Origin: Pyronema omphalodes | Taxonomy: Eukaryota > Ascomycota > Pezizomycetes > Pezizales > Pyronemataceae | Assembly: GCA_024516155.1 (NCBI GenBank) | Contig: JAJJXM010000129.1 | Coordinates: 1-49,796 of the forward strand | Length of the DNA stretch: 49,796 nt | Reading direction: 5' to 3' | In this document: positions 1 to 9,952 of the stretch, one piece after another | Layout: each line of letters starts with the position of its first letter | Position numbering within the stretch: position 1 is the stretch's first letter | Notes under the pieces: generated by a model | The model's database searches: none | Told to the model about the DNA's origin: nothing | Seen by the model: only the letters and a program-made list of their open reading frames with translations | Made by a program: the position numbers and the translations under genes

Positions 1-639
1 GAAAATGGCAACCGCTGGGAACCAACGACGTCAGAGGACGTCATATAAATTTTACAGCGTACCTTTGGAGACCCGGACGAGCGCGCAACGGCTCGTCTTC
101 AACTACAAAAGCTCCGACGAACAACCCGCGAATTTCGGACTACTATGCAGAGTTCTCCCGCCTTAGTCGCAGAGTTAGGCTGGGGACGAAGCCGCCACCA
201 TGGATGCCCTGCGTAACGGCCTGTCCCCTCGAACTGCACGAAAAGTTGGTTGGTGCCCCGCCCACACACCACGATGCACGAATTTTGTTGACCAGTGCCA
301 AAATTGGACTCCCAATTGAGAGCACTTGAGAAACCTCCGGAAGCTGCGTACACAACCGCGGCCAAGTTAAACCCACTACCACCGCCACCCCCCCCGCCAC
401 CAGTCGCCCCACCCCCGCTACCCAAGCCACCACCGCCATCCTCCAGCAAGCAAACCCCTGCCCAGGGACCCCGTCAGAAACTGTCGGCACAGGAGCGCGC
501 GACCCGCCTATCAGAAGGACGTTGCCTCTACTGCGGTGGCCTCGGCCACATGGCTGCGTCGTGCCCCGCCAAGACGAATGTTAAAGTGGCGAGCGTGGAA
601 TTATTGGATACTGAAGAAGAGGTGTCGGGAAAAGAATAA
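1..639 (+). pseudogene. gag: Gag (capsid/nucleocapsid), 3' part, damaged
   Basis: This is the end of the structural Gag polyprotein, which forms the particle that packages the element RNA. The last 115 codons (295-639) are open and contain one CCHC zinc knuckle, CLYCGGLGHMAASC, at 523-564, preceded by a Pro-rich linker. Upstream, alignment by eye to the better-preserved gag of copy E (42719-44071) shows indels and an in-frame stop (a GAA codon reads TAA near 47-49), so the capsid part is broken. The stop TAA at 637-639 lies just after a GGGAAAA heptamer, and pol is in the -1 frame. Identification as family-1 Gag is firm because the zinc knuckle and C-terminus match copies E and F. Confidence 0.85.
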
Positions 640-2762
640 ACCAGCTGCAAGAAGATGGCTCTGCCGCTGGTGGGAATATTATTGCTGATACATTGCTATT
701 ATCGGGCGCAAGTTTTACTGGAAAGTTAGAATGCGAACACCTTGTTCTCTCCTGTTCCTTGTTTTCCAATAACCGCTCCGTGAAAACAGTAGCGCTCGCT
801 GACTGCGGCGCCACTGGTATCGCCTTTGTTGACCGCAATTTCGCCCGCCATCACAAACTCCCCCTAACCCCCCTATCCACCGCTCGAACGGTCGAAGTTA
901 TCGACGGCCGCCCCATATCCTCAGGAAAAATCACACACCTCGCCCAAGTAGAGTGTACCATCAACGGTCACTCGGAAATCCTTCCCATGTTTGTCACCAA
1001 GCTGGGTCACTACCCGGTGGTGTTGGGTATCCCCTGGTTGAAGAAACACGATGTAACAATAAGCTTCAGTTCCAACACTGTAAGCTTCGACTCCCAATAC
1101 TGCCTAAGGAACTGCACCCCGTTGCCTGTAAGCACAACCGGTGTCGAGGTCCTGGACTCGAGGCCCCCTCCCGCTGTCCACGAGCCCGACACAAACCCCA
1201 TGCCGGAGTTAGAAGACTCGGTCCCCGACCCCCCGGAAGAACCCCCAATAGCGATCTCAAGTCTAACCATCTCCGACTTCAAAGAAATGGTAGAAGACGA
1301 AAGCCTGACAGTGTTCTCGCTATCGTTGGACGAGATCACCGTCGCCCTACAAGACAAGCCCCCCCTCACGGACGACGAACTGAAAGACATGATCCCCGAA
1401 GAGTATCATGACTACCTCGATTTATTCAAGGAGGTCAACGCGAAGGAACTCCCCCCGCACCGACCCTACGACCACAAGATCCCACTGAAAGAGGGATTCG
1501 TCCCCCCCTTTGGCCCGCTATACTCGCTGTCACGCAACGAGTTGCAGACGCTGAAAACGTGGCTCGATGAGAATTTGGAGAAAGGATTTATACAACGCTC
1601 CCAATCACCAGCCGCCTCGCCGATATTATTCGTGAAAAAATCAGACGGATCCCTACGCCTGTGTGTCGACTACCGGAGACTGAATGAAGGTACCGAGAAG
1701 AACCGGTACCCGCTGCCATTGATACAGGAAACGATGATGAATCTTTCCAAAGCTCAATACTTTACGACCCTTGATGTCCGCAGCGCTTATAACCTTATCA
1801 GAATGGCAGAGGGCGAAGAATGGAAGACGGCCTTCCGCACAAGGTACGGCCTGTTCGAATCGAAAGTGATGCCCTTTGGGCTCACCAACGTGCCTGCCGA
1901 TTTCCAGGCATTTATAAATGATGTCCTGAGACCATACCTAGACCAGTTTTGTACGGCATACTTGGACGATATCCTCGTATTCTCCGAAACAAAGCCCGAT
2001 CACACCGCACACGTCCGAAAGATCTTGGAACGACTCAAAGAAGAAAAACTGCACTTGAAGCCAGAGAAGTGTAAGTTTGCTAAGGCAGAAGTACAGTACC
2101 TGGGCTACAACATCGGCCGCGACGGCGCGCGCATGATGGATTCCAAAGTAGCCACAGTGAGAGATTGGAAGGAACCAACCACTTTGAAACAGGTCCAAGA
2201 GTTCCTAGGCTTCGCGAATTTCTACCGAAGATTTATCAAAGACTACTCAAAAGTGGTCTCCCCGCTGACGGCTCTGACCAAAAAGAATGATGGTAAAGCA
2301 ATCCCCTTTATCTGGGGTAAAGATCAGCAGAGCGCCTTCGACCGACTGAAGGACGCATTTACATCAGCACCTATTCTCAAGCACTTCGACTACGAGAAAC
2401 CGATTGTAGTAGAAACAGACGCATCTGACTATGTGTCTGCTGGAGTCTTATCACAATACGACGACGATAACGTGTTACACCCCGTCGCATTTTATTCCAA
2501 GAAGCATTCCCCGGCAGAATGCAACTACGAAATCTACGACAAAGAACTACTGGCAATAGTTCGTTGTTTCGAGGAATGGCGTCCCCACTTAGAGGGCTCC
2601 GCCTTCCCTATAAAAGTATTGACGGATCACAAGAATCTCGAATACTTTATGACGACAAAGCTGCTGAACAGACGACAAGCACGCTGGTCCGAGTTCCTGT
2701 CTCGGTTTAACTTTGTGATCACCTATCGACCGGGAACGTTGGAGGAAAACCGGACGCCCTGA
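615..2762 (+). CDS. pol: Pol part 1: aspartic protease, reverse transcriptase, RNase H
   Basis: This part of the polyprotein cleaves Gag-Pol and copies the element RNA into DNA. No ATG fits; the frame is open from 615 and is probably entered by -1 frameshifting at 627-633. The protease motif is DCGAT about 36 codons after position 693, with VLGIPWL downstream; Asp-Cys-Gly replaces the commoner Asp-Ser-Gly. The RT core has LRLCVDYRRLN, a MPFGLTN block and the catalytic YLDD at 1959-1970. RNase H follows (VVETDASDY near 2410, LTDHKNLEY near 2625). The frame ends at 2762 because one base appears to be missing near 2742, in a segment that reads RPG-L-GKPD in relatives. Integrase continues in the next frame, so the defect is a single-base frameshift between RNase H and integrase. 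Confidence 0.9.
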   Translation, partial: RRGVGKRINQLQEDGSAAGGNIIADTLLLSGASFTGKLECEHLVLSCSLFSNNRSVKTVALADCGATGIAFVDRNFARHHKLPLTPLSTARTVEVIDGRPISSGKITHLAQVECTINGHSEILPMFVTKLGHYPVVLGIPWLKKHDVTISFSSNTVSFDSQYCLRNCTPLPVSTTGVEVLDSRPPPAVHEPDTNPMPELEDSVPDPPEEPPIAISSLTISDFKEMVEDESLTVFSLSLDEITVALQDKPPLTDDELKDMIPEEYHDYLDLFKEVNAKELPPHRPYDHKIPLKEGFVPPFGPLYSLSRNELQTLKTWLDENLEKGFIQRSQSPAASPILFVKKSDGSLRLCVDYRRLNEGTEKNRYPLPLIQETMMNLSKAQYFTTLDVRSAYNLIRMAEGEEWKTAFRTRYGLFESKVMPFGLTNVPADFQAFINDVLRPYLDQFCTAYLDDILVFSETKPDHTAHVRKILERLKEEKLHLKPEKCKFAKAEVQYLGYNIGRDGARMMDSKVATVRDWKEPTTLKQVQEFLGFANFYRRFIKDYSKVVSPLTALTKKNDGKAIPFIWGKDQQSAFDRLKDAFTSAPILKHFDYEKPIVVETDASDYVSAGVLSQYDDDNVLHPVAFYSKKHSPAECNYEIYDKELLAIVRCFEEWRPHLEGSAFPIKVLTDHKNLEYFMTTKLLNRRQARWSEFLSRFNFVITYRPGTLEENRTP
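627..671 (+). promoter_or_regulatory. Predicted -1 ribosomal frameshift signal (gag to pol), family 1 copy A
   Basis: Heptamer GGGAAAA at 627-633 sits in the gag frame as G_GGA_AAA, the canonical X_XXY_YYZ slippery pattern. A 6-nt spacer containing the gag stop follows, then an imperfect stem: ACCAGC (640-645) pairs with GCTGGT (666-671), with some extra inner pairs. The pol frame is open from 615 on, in -1 relative to gag. The same heptamer, spacer length and outer stem recur in copies E and F. Confidence 0.72.
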
Positions 2763-4360
2763 CAAGAAGAGCCGCCGACCTCCCGGAAGAGGGAGACGAA
2801 CGCATACTGGCGAACCAGCAAGCTGTTCTGAAGCCACAGAACTTTCAGTTATGCATGACCCCGCCCATGAAACTCGCACCTTCCGAAGTAGACCTCCTGT
2901 TCACAGAGGGCTACAAGACAGATTCATTCCCCAACCGAGTGTTGGGAATGCTGGAAGATGGCACACAAATCTGTAAGGACATATCGCTCGCCGATTGCTC
3001 CGTGTTGGAAAACAGATTGTACTACCGAGATTGCCTCTATGTCCCCGCGCTGGATAAACTACGATTGAAACTACTGCAAGATCACCACGACCCCCCCACC
3101 ATGGGACACCCGGGCCGTGCGAAGACTTTCGAACTCCTCGCCAGGAATTATTACTGGCCCTCGATGAGAAAAGATGTGGACCAATTCGTCCGAAATTGCC
3201 ACACCTGTAAAAGAACAAAGGCTACCCGCCACGCACCCTATGGAACCTTGAAGCCCCTACCGGTCCCGCACCACCCTTGGCAGAATATATCGGTGGACTT
3301 TGTTACTGGACTACCAACATCAGAAGGCTTCGACGCAATATGTGCGATCGTTTGCCGACTAACGAAACAGCGGCACTTAGTGCCCTGTCATTCCACGATA
3401 GACGCAGAAGGCTTCGCGCAACTCTTCCTGGAAAACGTATTCAAACTACACGGCCTGCCAGACACAGTAGTGTCCGACCGCGGTCCGCAATTTGTGGCCC
3501 ATTTCTGGAAACACCTGGCAAATTGCATGGGTATCGAAATTGCCACGAGTACGGCCTTCCATCCCCAAACTGACGGCCAAACAGAGAGAATTAACGCGGT
3601 TACGGAGCAATATCTCCGCGCGTACGTCTGTTATTTACAAGACGATTGGAAGAAATTTTTACCACTGGCAGAATTTGCTGCAAATAACCAAGTATCGGAT
3701 ACAACGTCGCTGTCTCCGTTCTACGCTATATACGGTCGACACCCCAAGTGCTCTTTCGTACTGGAAATCAGGACAGACAATCCTGAAGAAGTGAAAGCGA
3801 ACGAGGTAGCGGAAAGGATGTCACACATCCATGACGTCTTACGTTCGGAAATGAAATACGCCCAAGCCCGACACATAGAAACCGCCGACAATTCCCGACT
3901 CCCCGCGCCGGTCTTCAAACCAGGAGACCTGGTATGGCTGGACGCCCGCAACCTCAGAACCCGCCGCCCCTCAAAGAAACTAGAAAACAAACACCTAGGC
4001 CCCTTCACCGTGTTACGGCCTATTGGATCCCACGCCTATGAATTGGATATACCGGAGACCATGAAACACCACAGGACCTTCCCCGTGTCCCTACTAAACC
4101 CAGCCCCTTCGGACCCCCTCCCTGGCCAGATGATTCCACCGCCCCTACCGGTAGTAGTAGACGGCGAAGAAGAATGGTTCGTGGATGAAATTCTGGATAG
4201 CCGTTGGTCAAGAGGAAACCTGCAGTACCTCGTCAAGTGGACCGGCCATGACTCTCCAACCTGGGAACCGGAAACGAACCTATCCGAAACTGAGGCCGCT
4301 GAGAAATTTCACCAGTTATACCCAGACAAACCTTCTCCTCTCGTAGGAACTCGAGCCTAA
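2744..4360 (+). CDS. pol: Pol part 2: integrase with C-terminal chromodomain
   Basis: Integrase inserts the cDNA into the host genome, and the chromodomain is thought to steer chromoviruses to particular chromatin. The frame continues pol after the frameshift; the first in-frame Met is at 2855, but this is an internal residue and not a true start. Visible in order are the HHCC zinc domain (HH...GHPGRAK...CHTCKR), the DDE core (SVDFVTGLP, VSDRGPQF, TDGQTERIN) and a chromodomain near codons 430-490 (WFVDEILDSRW, LQYLVKWTGH, WEPETNL). It stops at 4360, eleven bases before the 3' LTR. No internal stop is seen, so this half of pol is intact. Confidence 0.9.
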   Translation, partial: GKPDALTRRAADLPEEGDERILANQQAVLKPQNFQLCMTPPMKLAPSEVDLLFTEGYKTDSFPNRVLGMLEDGTQICKDISLADCSVLENRLYYRDCLYVPALDKLRLKLLQDHHDPPTMGHPGRAKTFELLARNYYWPSMRKDVDQFVRNCHTCKRTKATRHAPYGTLKPLPVPHHPWQNISVDFVTGLPTSEGFDAICAIVCRLTKQRHLVPCHSTIDAEGFAQLFLENVFKLHGLPDTVVSDRGPQFVAHFWKHLANCMGIEIATSTAFHPQTDGQTERINAVTEQYLRAYVCYLQDDWKKFLPLAEFAANNQVSDTTSLSPFYAIYGRHPKCSFVLEIRTDNPEEVKANEVAERMSHIHDVLRSEMKYAQARHIETADNSRLPAPVFKPGDLVWLDARNLRTRRPSKKLENKHLGPFTVLRPIGSHAYELDIPETMKHHRTFPVSLLNPAPSDPLPGQMIPPPLPVVVDGEEEWFVDEILDSRWSRGNLQYLVKWTGHDSPTWEPETNLSETEAAEKFHQLYPDKPSPLVGTRA

Positions 4361-4371
4361 CGGGGGGGTAC
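4361..4371 (+). other. Polypurine tract of copy A
   Basis: The run CGGGGGGGTAC sits directly between the integrase stop and the first base of the LTR, where plus-strand DNA synthesis is primed in LTR retrotransposons. Confidence 0.75.
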
Positions 4372-4904
4372 TGTCACGGCACACGGCTGACGAGCCGTTG
4401 TGTTGCGGCATCATGTTGTCGTGGTTGTTGAGTGACATCGTGCCGTTGTCTTGCCGTGTTGTGTTGTGTTGCCGTTGTGTTGTTGTGTTGTTGTGTGTGC
4501 CGTGCCATTGTGACTGAGAGACTGATTGATGATGGATGACGTACCACGAGCAGGAGAGCTGTGGCGTCGCAGGTGAATTGATGGAGAACGGAAGCTCATG
4601 TAGCGATGATTGTATGACGGCCCAGCAAGAGTGCTGGCCGCCCCTTTGTACATAAGGAGGCTTGCCTCCCCGTCGTTCAGTTCTCCATCGAACGTCTTGT
4701 GTCTTCTCCTTGCTCCTAATATAAGACTTCTTCTCCCAAGTCCTACGTCACTCTTGTCCTTGTCCCTGTTCCTGTTTAGTGTGCCGTCCGTCTGACGAGC
4801 ACTTCGGTCCTTGTCCTGCCGTTCCCCGTCCCGGAACCTGCCTAGTCCCCCTTGCCGGTAGTGTTCAGTGTGTCCCTTGAACGTCCGTTCCTGGTTCCCT
4901 GACA
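4372..4904 (+). repeat. 3' LTR of gypsy family 1, copy A (533 bp)
   Basis: It begins TGTCACGGC and ends CCCTGACA, with the short TGTCA/TGACA inverted ends usual for LTRs. The length equals the LTR of copy F (31631-32163); copy E has a 522-bp version at 40677-41198. The U3 part (about 4390-4510) is a TGT/GCCGTTG-rich imperfect tandem repeat that varies in length between copies. A TATA-like TACATAAGG lies near 4649, about 38 nt before a conserved ATCGAACGT that may mark the transcript start. The partner 5' LTR is outside the window, so the target duplication cannot be checked. Confidence 0.88.
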
Positions 4905-4982
4905 GATCTCTTGTTACGACGTTACCTTTTCTACACCAAATACCTCAGGACGAGACCCTTAAGTTTATTCGGCCTGTGATCG
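4905..4982. other. Unrecognised spacer, left half
   Basis: This is 78 bp between the end of copy A's LTR and the first base of copy B. It continues at 12799 beyond copy B, and the two halves share the GATCG duplication. I recognise neither a gene nor a known repeat in it, and it is too short to assign. It may be one of the few non-transposon sequences in the window. Confidence 0.6.
4978..4982. repeat. Target-site duplication of copy B, left (GATCG)
   Basis: GATCG immediately precedes the LTR start at 4983 and is repeated at 12799-12803 immediately after the LTR end at 12798. A 5-bp duplication is the usual size for Ty3/gypsy integration. Confidence 0.9.
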
Positions 4983-5749
4983 TGTCAAAATCCGGCTACA
5001 CACGGTCGACAGGCGATACAACCGTCGGATTGCTATGCAATCGGGTTCGGCTCTGGACTTCTAGGTGAGTTAGTCACGGGCTCAGGCAGTACTTACCTTG
5101 TACACAGGATGTCCCTGCGGCGTTGCCTCTGATAGAATCGTCGGATGGGGATCTGGATGGGAGGATAGGTGGGTATTCGGGATGGGTAAGTATGTTGGGA
5201 TGGGCTGGGTTTGCGGTCACGGTTTAGATGATAGAACTGCAGTGTGTAGATAGGATTGTGTAGATAGATAATTGATTGCGTACTAGACTAATGAAATACA
5301 AATGTCCCCTTATATACCTTTGTCCCTGTGCTCATGTGATTTCCCAACTTATCTGACCCGCAGATATTCCATCCATCATGAGACACCCTTCGCTCCACTG
5401 TGACTCCCAAAACCTAACTAAAACACAATACAAACATAAACCAAAACATAATACAAAACATAAGCAAAACATAATACAAACATAAGCAAAACACAATACA
5501 AACATAAGCAAAACACAATACAAAACATAAGCATAACATATTCCAAACCTCGAGGAAACCCTCCTCGTTCCACCCCGCACTTACCCCCTTGTCCTCGCTT
5601 AACCCTAACTCCTCTCGCCTAGCCCTAGCTCCACCTCTTCGCTTAAACCCTAACTGTGACGTACGCCATCCCCAGCGTCACACCCACGAACCACAGCCCA
5701 GCTGTGGTCACAATCCCTCCCAGAAGCATATCCCTAGCGGTTCGTGACA
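4983..5749 (-). repeat. 3' LTR of gypsy copy B (767 bp)
   Basis: It runs TGTC...GACA with respect to the element strand and is the near-identical partner of 12032-12798. On the element strand, in order, it holds the end of the third ORF (through 5643), telomere-like TTAGGG/TAGGGTT motifs (about 5597-5660), a tandem repeat (about 5421-5540), a TATA box TATATAAGG (about 5308-5316) and the predicted 5' end of the transcript, ACGCAATCAA (5272-5281). The polypurine tract GGAGGGGGGAGCTAC abuts it at 5750. Confidence 0.95.
5421..5540 (-). repeat. Tandem repeat in U3 of family-2 LTR
   Basis: Imperfect units of roughly 20 bp built from CATAAGCAAAACA and CAATACAAA blocks recur about six times. The same array is present at about 12470-12590 in the other LTR of copy B and, diverged, at about 27870-27975 in copy C. 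It lies upstream of the TATA box. There are no unique spacers, so this is not a CRISPR array. Confidence 0.8.
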
Positions 5750-6581
5750 GTAGCTCCCCCCTCCAGGCCGAGACTCCGACGAGGCTTGTCTGGGGTTCCC
5801 CATGGGGACGAGGTCGGGGTTGTCGCTGCCGACGGCGATTGCGGTTCTGGCGGCGGCATCTGCCGGATAGTCGTTGGCGGCGGGAAGAGTCTCCTCCGAA
5901 ACCAGTGCTGGAGTGCTCTGGCAACGAGGACCCCTCGAATGGCGGTGGGGTGTGGGTCGGCGGTGGCACTTCTTCCTTTCCAGTGGGTGGTCCGTAGAAA
6001 GAGAGGTTTATTGCGAGTCGTTCGGGGTCCCTGTTCGGAGACATGAGGTAGACAGGGACGTACCTCTTCTCCATCAAAGTCTCGCTCGAGGTTTCCGAGG
6101 CCAGCTCAGGTGCTGTTGGTGGCTGTTCCCCGTTGGGGTGTTGCTGGTCTTTCTCCGGGACGGGGGTCGGTTCATTCGGTGTCGGAGCGGGAGTTGTCGA
6201 GGAGCGGGCAGGCCCTGTGGCGCCGCATCTGGCTTCATGGCCGTCCATGTTAACCAGAAACCCACAGTCGTAGCAGACCCTCTTTCCTCGCTGCCAGGCC
6301 CGACAGGCCTTCCGAACGTCCAGATGTTTCCTCCGGATCACAGCCTCTAACTCGGGATCGTGCGTCCGTCAGCAGTTGCATTCGTTGGTTCCTTCCCGCC
6401 CAGCGGTTGGAAAATAGTTGTAGTTTTCTTTCGATTGTCGATGTGTGGCGCAGTAGTCGTCGTAACAAAAGGTCCAGTGTTGGGCATCGTGTGGGGGATA
6501 CGTGGTTGTCGGTGGTGGGGCATCCTGGCGGTACCAGCCGCCGGAGTGTTGGTCGTTCTCGGGGTTTATTGGGCTAGCCAT
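5643..6581 (-). pseudogene. Third ORF of family 2 (Cys/His cluster plus C-terminal membrane segment), one internal stop
   Basis: I do not recognise a named family. The ATG at 6581 lies 5 nt after the pol stop in an ACCATGG context, and the frame spans 312 codons with one TGA (6371-6369) where copy C has a Gly codon. Features in order: a Cys/His cluster (WTFCYDDYCATH, then CNC in copy B, with the following His aligned in C, and CYDCGF near codon 95) that could bind zinc; a Pro/Ser/Thr-rich middle; an Arg-rich stretch (about codons 245-275); and a final ~26-residue hydrophobic segment (starts MLLGGIV, ends MAYVTV). The last ~36 codons, including the hydrophobic segment, are encoded inside the LTR. 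The position after pol resembles env-like ORFs, but no signal or fusion peptide is visible. Function is unknown. Confidence 0.65.
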
Positions 6582-6586
6582 GGTTT

Positions 6587-9500
6587 TTACAACCTTGGGG
6601 CCGGTTTTCTTGGGTAGGTTGTGTGAAATCGTCGGATAGCGTCGGGGGAATTCGTGAAGTTCTCCGATGGGTACCAAGTTCGGTCGGGATCAGGGAATCC
6701 CGTCCAACGTACACGATACTGGAGTCTGTTTCGATGATAGCGGGAATCAACTATCTCCTCCACTTCCCATTCCTCTTTGTCTTCAATAACAATTGGTGGG
6801 GGAGGAGGTTGGACGTGCCCGGGGATCGGTGTAAGAGTGGGTTGAGCCAGCTCGAGCAATGAGATGTGGAATACGGGGTGTATTTTCACACTGGCGGGGA
6901 GATCCAATTTATACGCTCTTGTCCCCACGCGCTCGAGGATGGTGTATGGTCCCATCAGCTTGTAATCCAACTTGCTGGATGGGCGAGTTGTCTTCACGTT
7001 TTTCCTCCGCAACCACACCCTATCCCCCTCCCTGAGTACGGGATCCGGGTGTCTCTTCCGATTTGCCTGTTCTGCCTGGGCAGCCTGTGCATATCCGATT
7101 TCTGCCTGTAGTTCCCGGTGGAGGTTGGTGAGGGCTGAGACGTATTCCGCCACCTCCGGGAATCCTCCTTCTATTTTTCCTAGGCTGGGTGCGAACCGCG
7201 GATGATACCCGTAATTTGCGAAAAAGGGGGTTACCTTTGTTGTCTCGGATTGAGTGTTGTTATAGCAAAACTCCGCCATTGGGAGTAGCTTTTCCCAGTC
7301 GTCCTGCTGGTAATTGCAGTACGCCCGCAGGTACTGTTCGAGGGTGGCGTTCGTGCGTTCGGTCTGTCCGTCGGTCTCGGGGTGGAATGCGGTGCTGAGC
7401 TTCCTTGACGTCCCCATTGCCCCCATCAATCGCTTCCAAAACGTCGAGGTGAATAGAGACCCGCGGTCGGAGACGATATTGTTAGGAAGTCCGTGGGCCC
7501 TGACCACATGCCTCAGGAATCCATCCGCCAGTTCCTTCGGCCCCATCGTGTCCGCGCAGGCCACGAAGTGAGCCATCTTCGTGAACCGATCCACAATTAC
7601 CCATAGGGCGTTGTTTCCTCCTCTTGACGGAAGTCCGGTGATAAAATCCATGGACACCGAATCCCACGGCCTCGATGGTGGCTGTAAGGGCTTCAGGAGC
7701 CCGAAAGGAGCGTGCCTAACTGGCTTAATCCTTTTGCAGGTATCGCAGTAGTCTACGTATCGGTTGACATATTGGCGTTGCTGAGGCCAATAATGATTCC
7801 TACTAATTAGCTCCAAGGTCCTTGCCCGCCCTGGGTGTCCCGCAACGAGTGCATCATGGTGGTCATGTAGGAGCCGTAGCCGCAACCCATGGTTGTCTGG
7901 TACCCATATCAACCCCTCATACAGTAACAGCCCCTCCCGTTCTTCGCAAAGTCCTAATGCTACCTTCCGGTCTATCTTCTCCCCAGCCCGTAATTTTCTT
8001 AATATCTCCTGTATCTCCTGATCCTCCCTTGTTGTCTGTTGGATTTCTTTTAACAATTCCTCGTCGACCTGTATTTCCATGACCTCGGCAGAGTTGATCC
8101 AGAAGGTCTGCGGCGGCAAAAGAACTCGTTCCCTGTTCTGCCGGTGTTTCAGCTCCCCTTCCCAAGGAGAATCTCCTGATTCTCTCGATAGGATGTCGGG
8201 CTTTCCCGCCAGTTTGCCGGGTCGATACGTTATTGCGAAGTCGTAATTCGCCAACATTTCCGCCCACCTTGCCTGCCGTAGGTTTAGGTCCTTTTTTGTA
8301 GTCCAATATTCCAAATTTTTATGGTCCGTTAATATAGTAATCTTGTGTCGAGTATTCTTGCAGTAGGTACCCCATTTATTTAGCCCTTCGACTATGGCGA
8401 GGAGTTCTTTATCGTGGATGTCGTAATTTAGTTACGGGTCCTTCAGTTTGCGCGAGAAATATCCCAAGGGATGTAGAATGCCTTGGTCGTCCGGCTGTCA
8501 GCAGACTGCCCCGATGGCGTAGTCCGACGCATCTGTTTCCAGGGTTAAGGGTTTTGTGGGGTCGAAATGTCGTAGGATAGGTTCAGAAATCATTGCCCGT
8601 TTCAGTTGTTCGAATGCTGATTTAGCCGCGTCGTCCCATTTCCATGTTAGATCCTTCCTCGTCAGTTTCGTGAGAGGCGCCGTAATCTTGCTAAAATCCC
8701 GGATAAACCTCCTATAGAAGTTGGCGAACCCTATGAAACTCTGGATCCCCTTCACGTTTGTCGGTTCCCTCCATTCTGCCACTGCTTTTACCTTTCCCGG
8801 ATCCATCCGTATCCCCGTTGGTGAGATGATATATCCCAAGTACTCCGTCTCCGTGGTGTGAAACTCGCATTTTGAGGCCTTGAGCCTCAGCTTCACCTTA
8901 TCCACCCGTTCCAAAACCTTTCTCACATGTTGTTGGTGTTGATGCAGATCATCCGAGTAAATGAGGATGTCGTCAAGGTATGCCAGACAGAAGATGTCCA
9001 GATAGTCGCTGAGGACCTCGTTCATCCATCTCTGAAAGGATGCTGGAGCGTTGGTAAGACCGAATGGCATGACCGAGTACTCGAAAAGACCGTATTTCGT
9101 CCGAAAAGCAGTCTTCCATTCGTCCCCCCTTGCGATTCGCAGGTTATGATAGGCGTCCCGTACGTCGAGTTTCGTGTATATTTTTGCGTTGGATAGTCGA
9201 TCCAACGCTTCCCCTATCAGCGGGAGAGGTGTTCTATCTTTCACTGTGATCTCGTTAAGTCCCCGATAATCCACACAGAGTCTCAGTGTGCCATCCTTCT
9301 TTTTTACAAAATGTATCGGGGCCCCCGCCGGTGATGTCGAGCGGCGTATCCATCCCTTCTCCAGACTTGAGTCCAAGTATTCCCTCAACGTCTTCAACCT
9401 TCCCTCGTCCAATGCTCGAAGAGGTTCGAATGGTGGAACCCCTCCCTTCACCAACGGAATCCGATGGTCGTGATGGCGGTGTGGGGGTCGTCCCGACACT

Positions 9501-9952
9501 TCTTCCTTATCGAATACATGCAAGAAGTCGTGATATTCGACCGGAACAATGTCACTAGCCGAACGCGGGGTCGGTTCCTGCTGTGTGGCTGAACCCTGGG
9601 ATACGGGCTCTAGCGATCCCATGGCGGCGTAAGCGATCCAGTCGAAGGTTCCTTCCCGTTCCTCCTCATCTTCCTCCTCTTCCTCGTCTCCATAGGCTTG
9701 CATTCGAAAAGGATCCTTTTCTGCATCATCCCGGATCCGTTTCCGTTCCTCCTTTATTTCTTCCCCTCCCTCGGGCTGCATTCGAAAAGGATCGTTCTGC
9801 GCAGTCCCCCGGGTCCGTTTCCGTTCCTCCTTTTCTTCTTTCCCCTCCTTCGGGCTGCATTCGAAAAGGATCGTTTTGTGCAGCATCCCGGGACTCTTTC
9901 CATTCCTCCCTCTTTCCATCCTTTTCCTCAGTCTGCATTCGAAAAGGATCAT
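6587..9952 (-). pseudogene. pol: Pol of copy B: RT, RNase H, integrase, chromodomain; two in-frame stops
   Basis: A single frame runs from 9952 to 6587 apart from TGA at 8500-8498 and TAA at 8434-8432. Copy C reads Ser and Glu at these places. RT motifs are LRLCVDYRGLN, MPFGLTNAPASFQ and YLDD. RNase H has LETDASDYAIGAV before the stops and LTDHKNLEYW after. Integrase has the HHCC domain (HHDALVAGHPG...CDTCKR), the DDE core ([24 protein letters not shown]) and a chromodomain (EEIVDSRYH, LQYRVRWTGF, WYPSENF). Both stops fall in RNase H, so a read-through enzyme would be needed for activity. The stop at 6587 is followed 5 nt later by the third ORF. Confidence 0.88.

Larger units (their letters stand above)
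1..4904 (+). mobile_element. Gypsy family-1 copy A (Ty3/gypsy chromovirus), 5' part outside window
   Basis: The order is gag end, protease, RT, RNase H, integrase, chromodomain, polypurine tract, 3' LTR, which is the Ty3/gypsy order, and the C-terminal chromodomain places it among chromoviruses. The 5' LTR and most of gag lie upstream of the window. Copies E and F in this window belong to the same family, because their LTRs start TGTCACGGCAC and gag and protease align closely. Gag is damaged in the first 120 bases and pol has one frameshift near 2742, so this copy is probably not autonomous. Confidence 0.93.

Noticed and set aside
5421..5540. CRISPR-like regular repeats
   Set aside because: Units are contiguous and imperfect, have no unique spacers, and lie in an LTR U3 of a eukaryotic element.
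5643..6581. Calling the third ORF a viral envelope gene
   Set aside because: There is one C-terminal hydrophobic segment but no signal peptide, fusion peptide or cleavage site visible, and the N-terminus looks zinc-binding.
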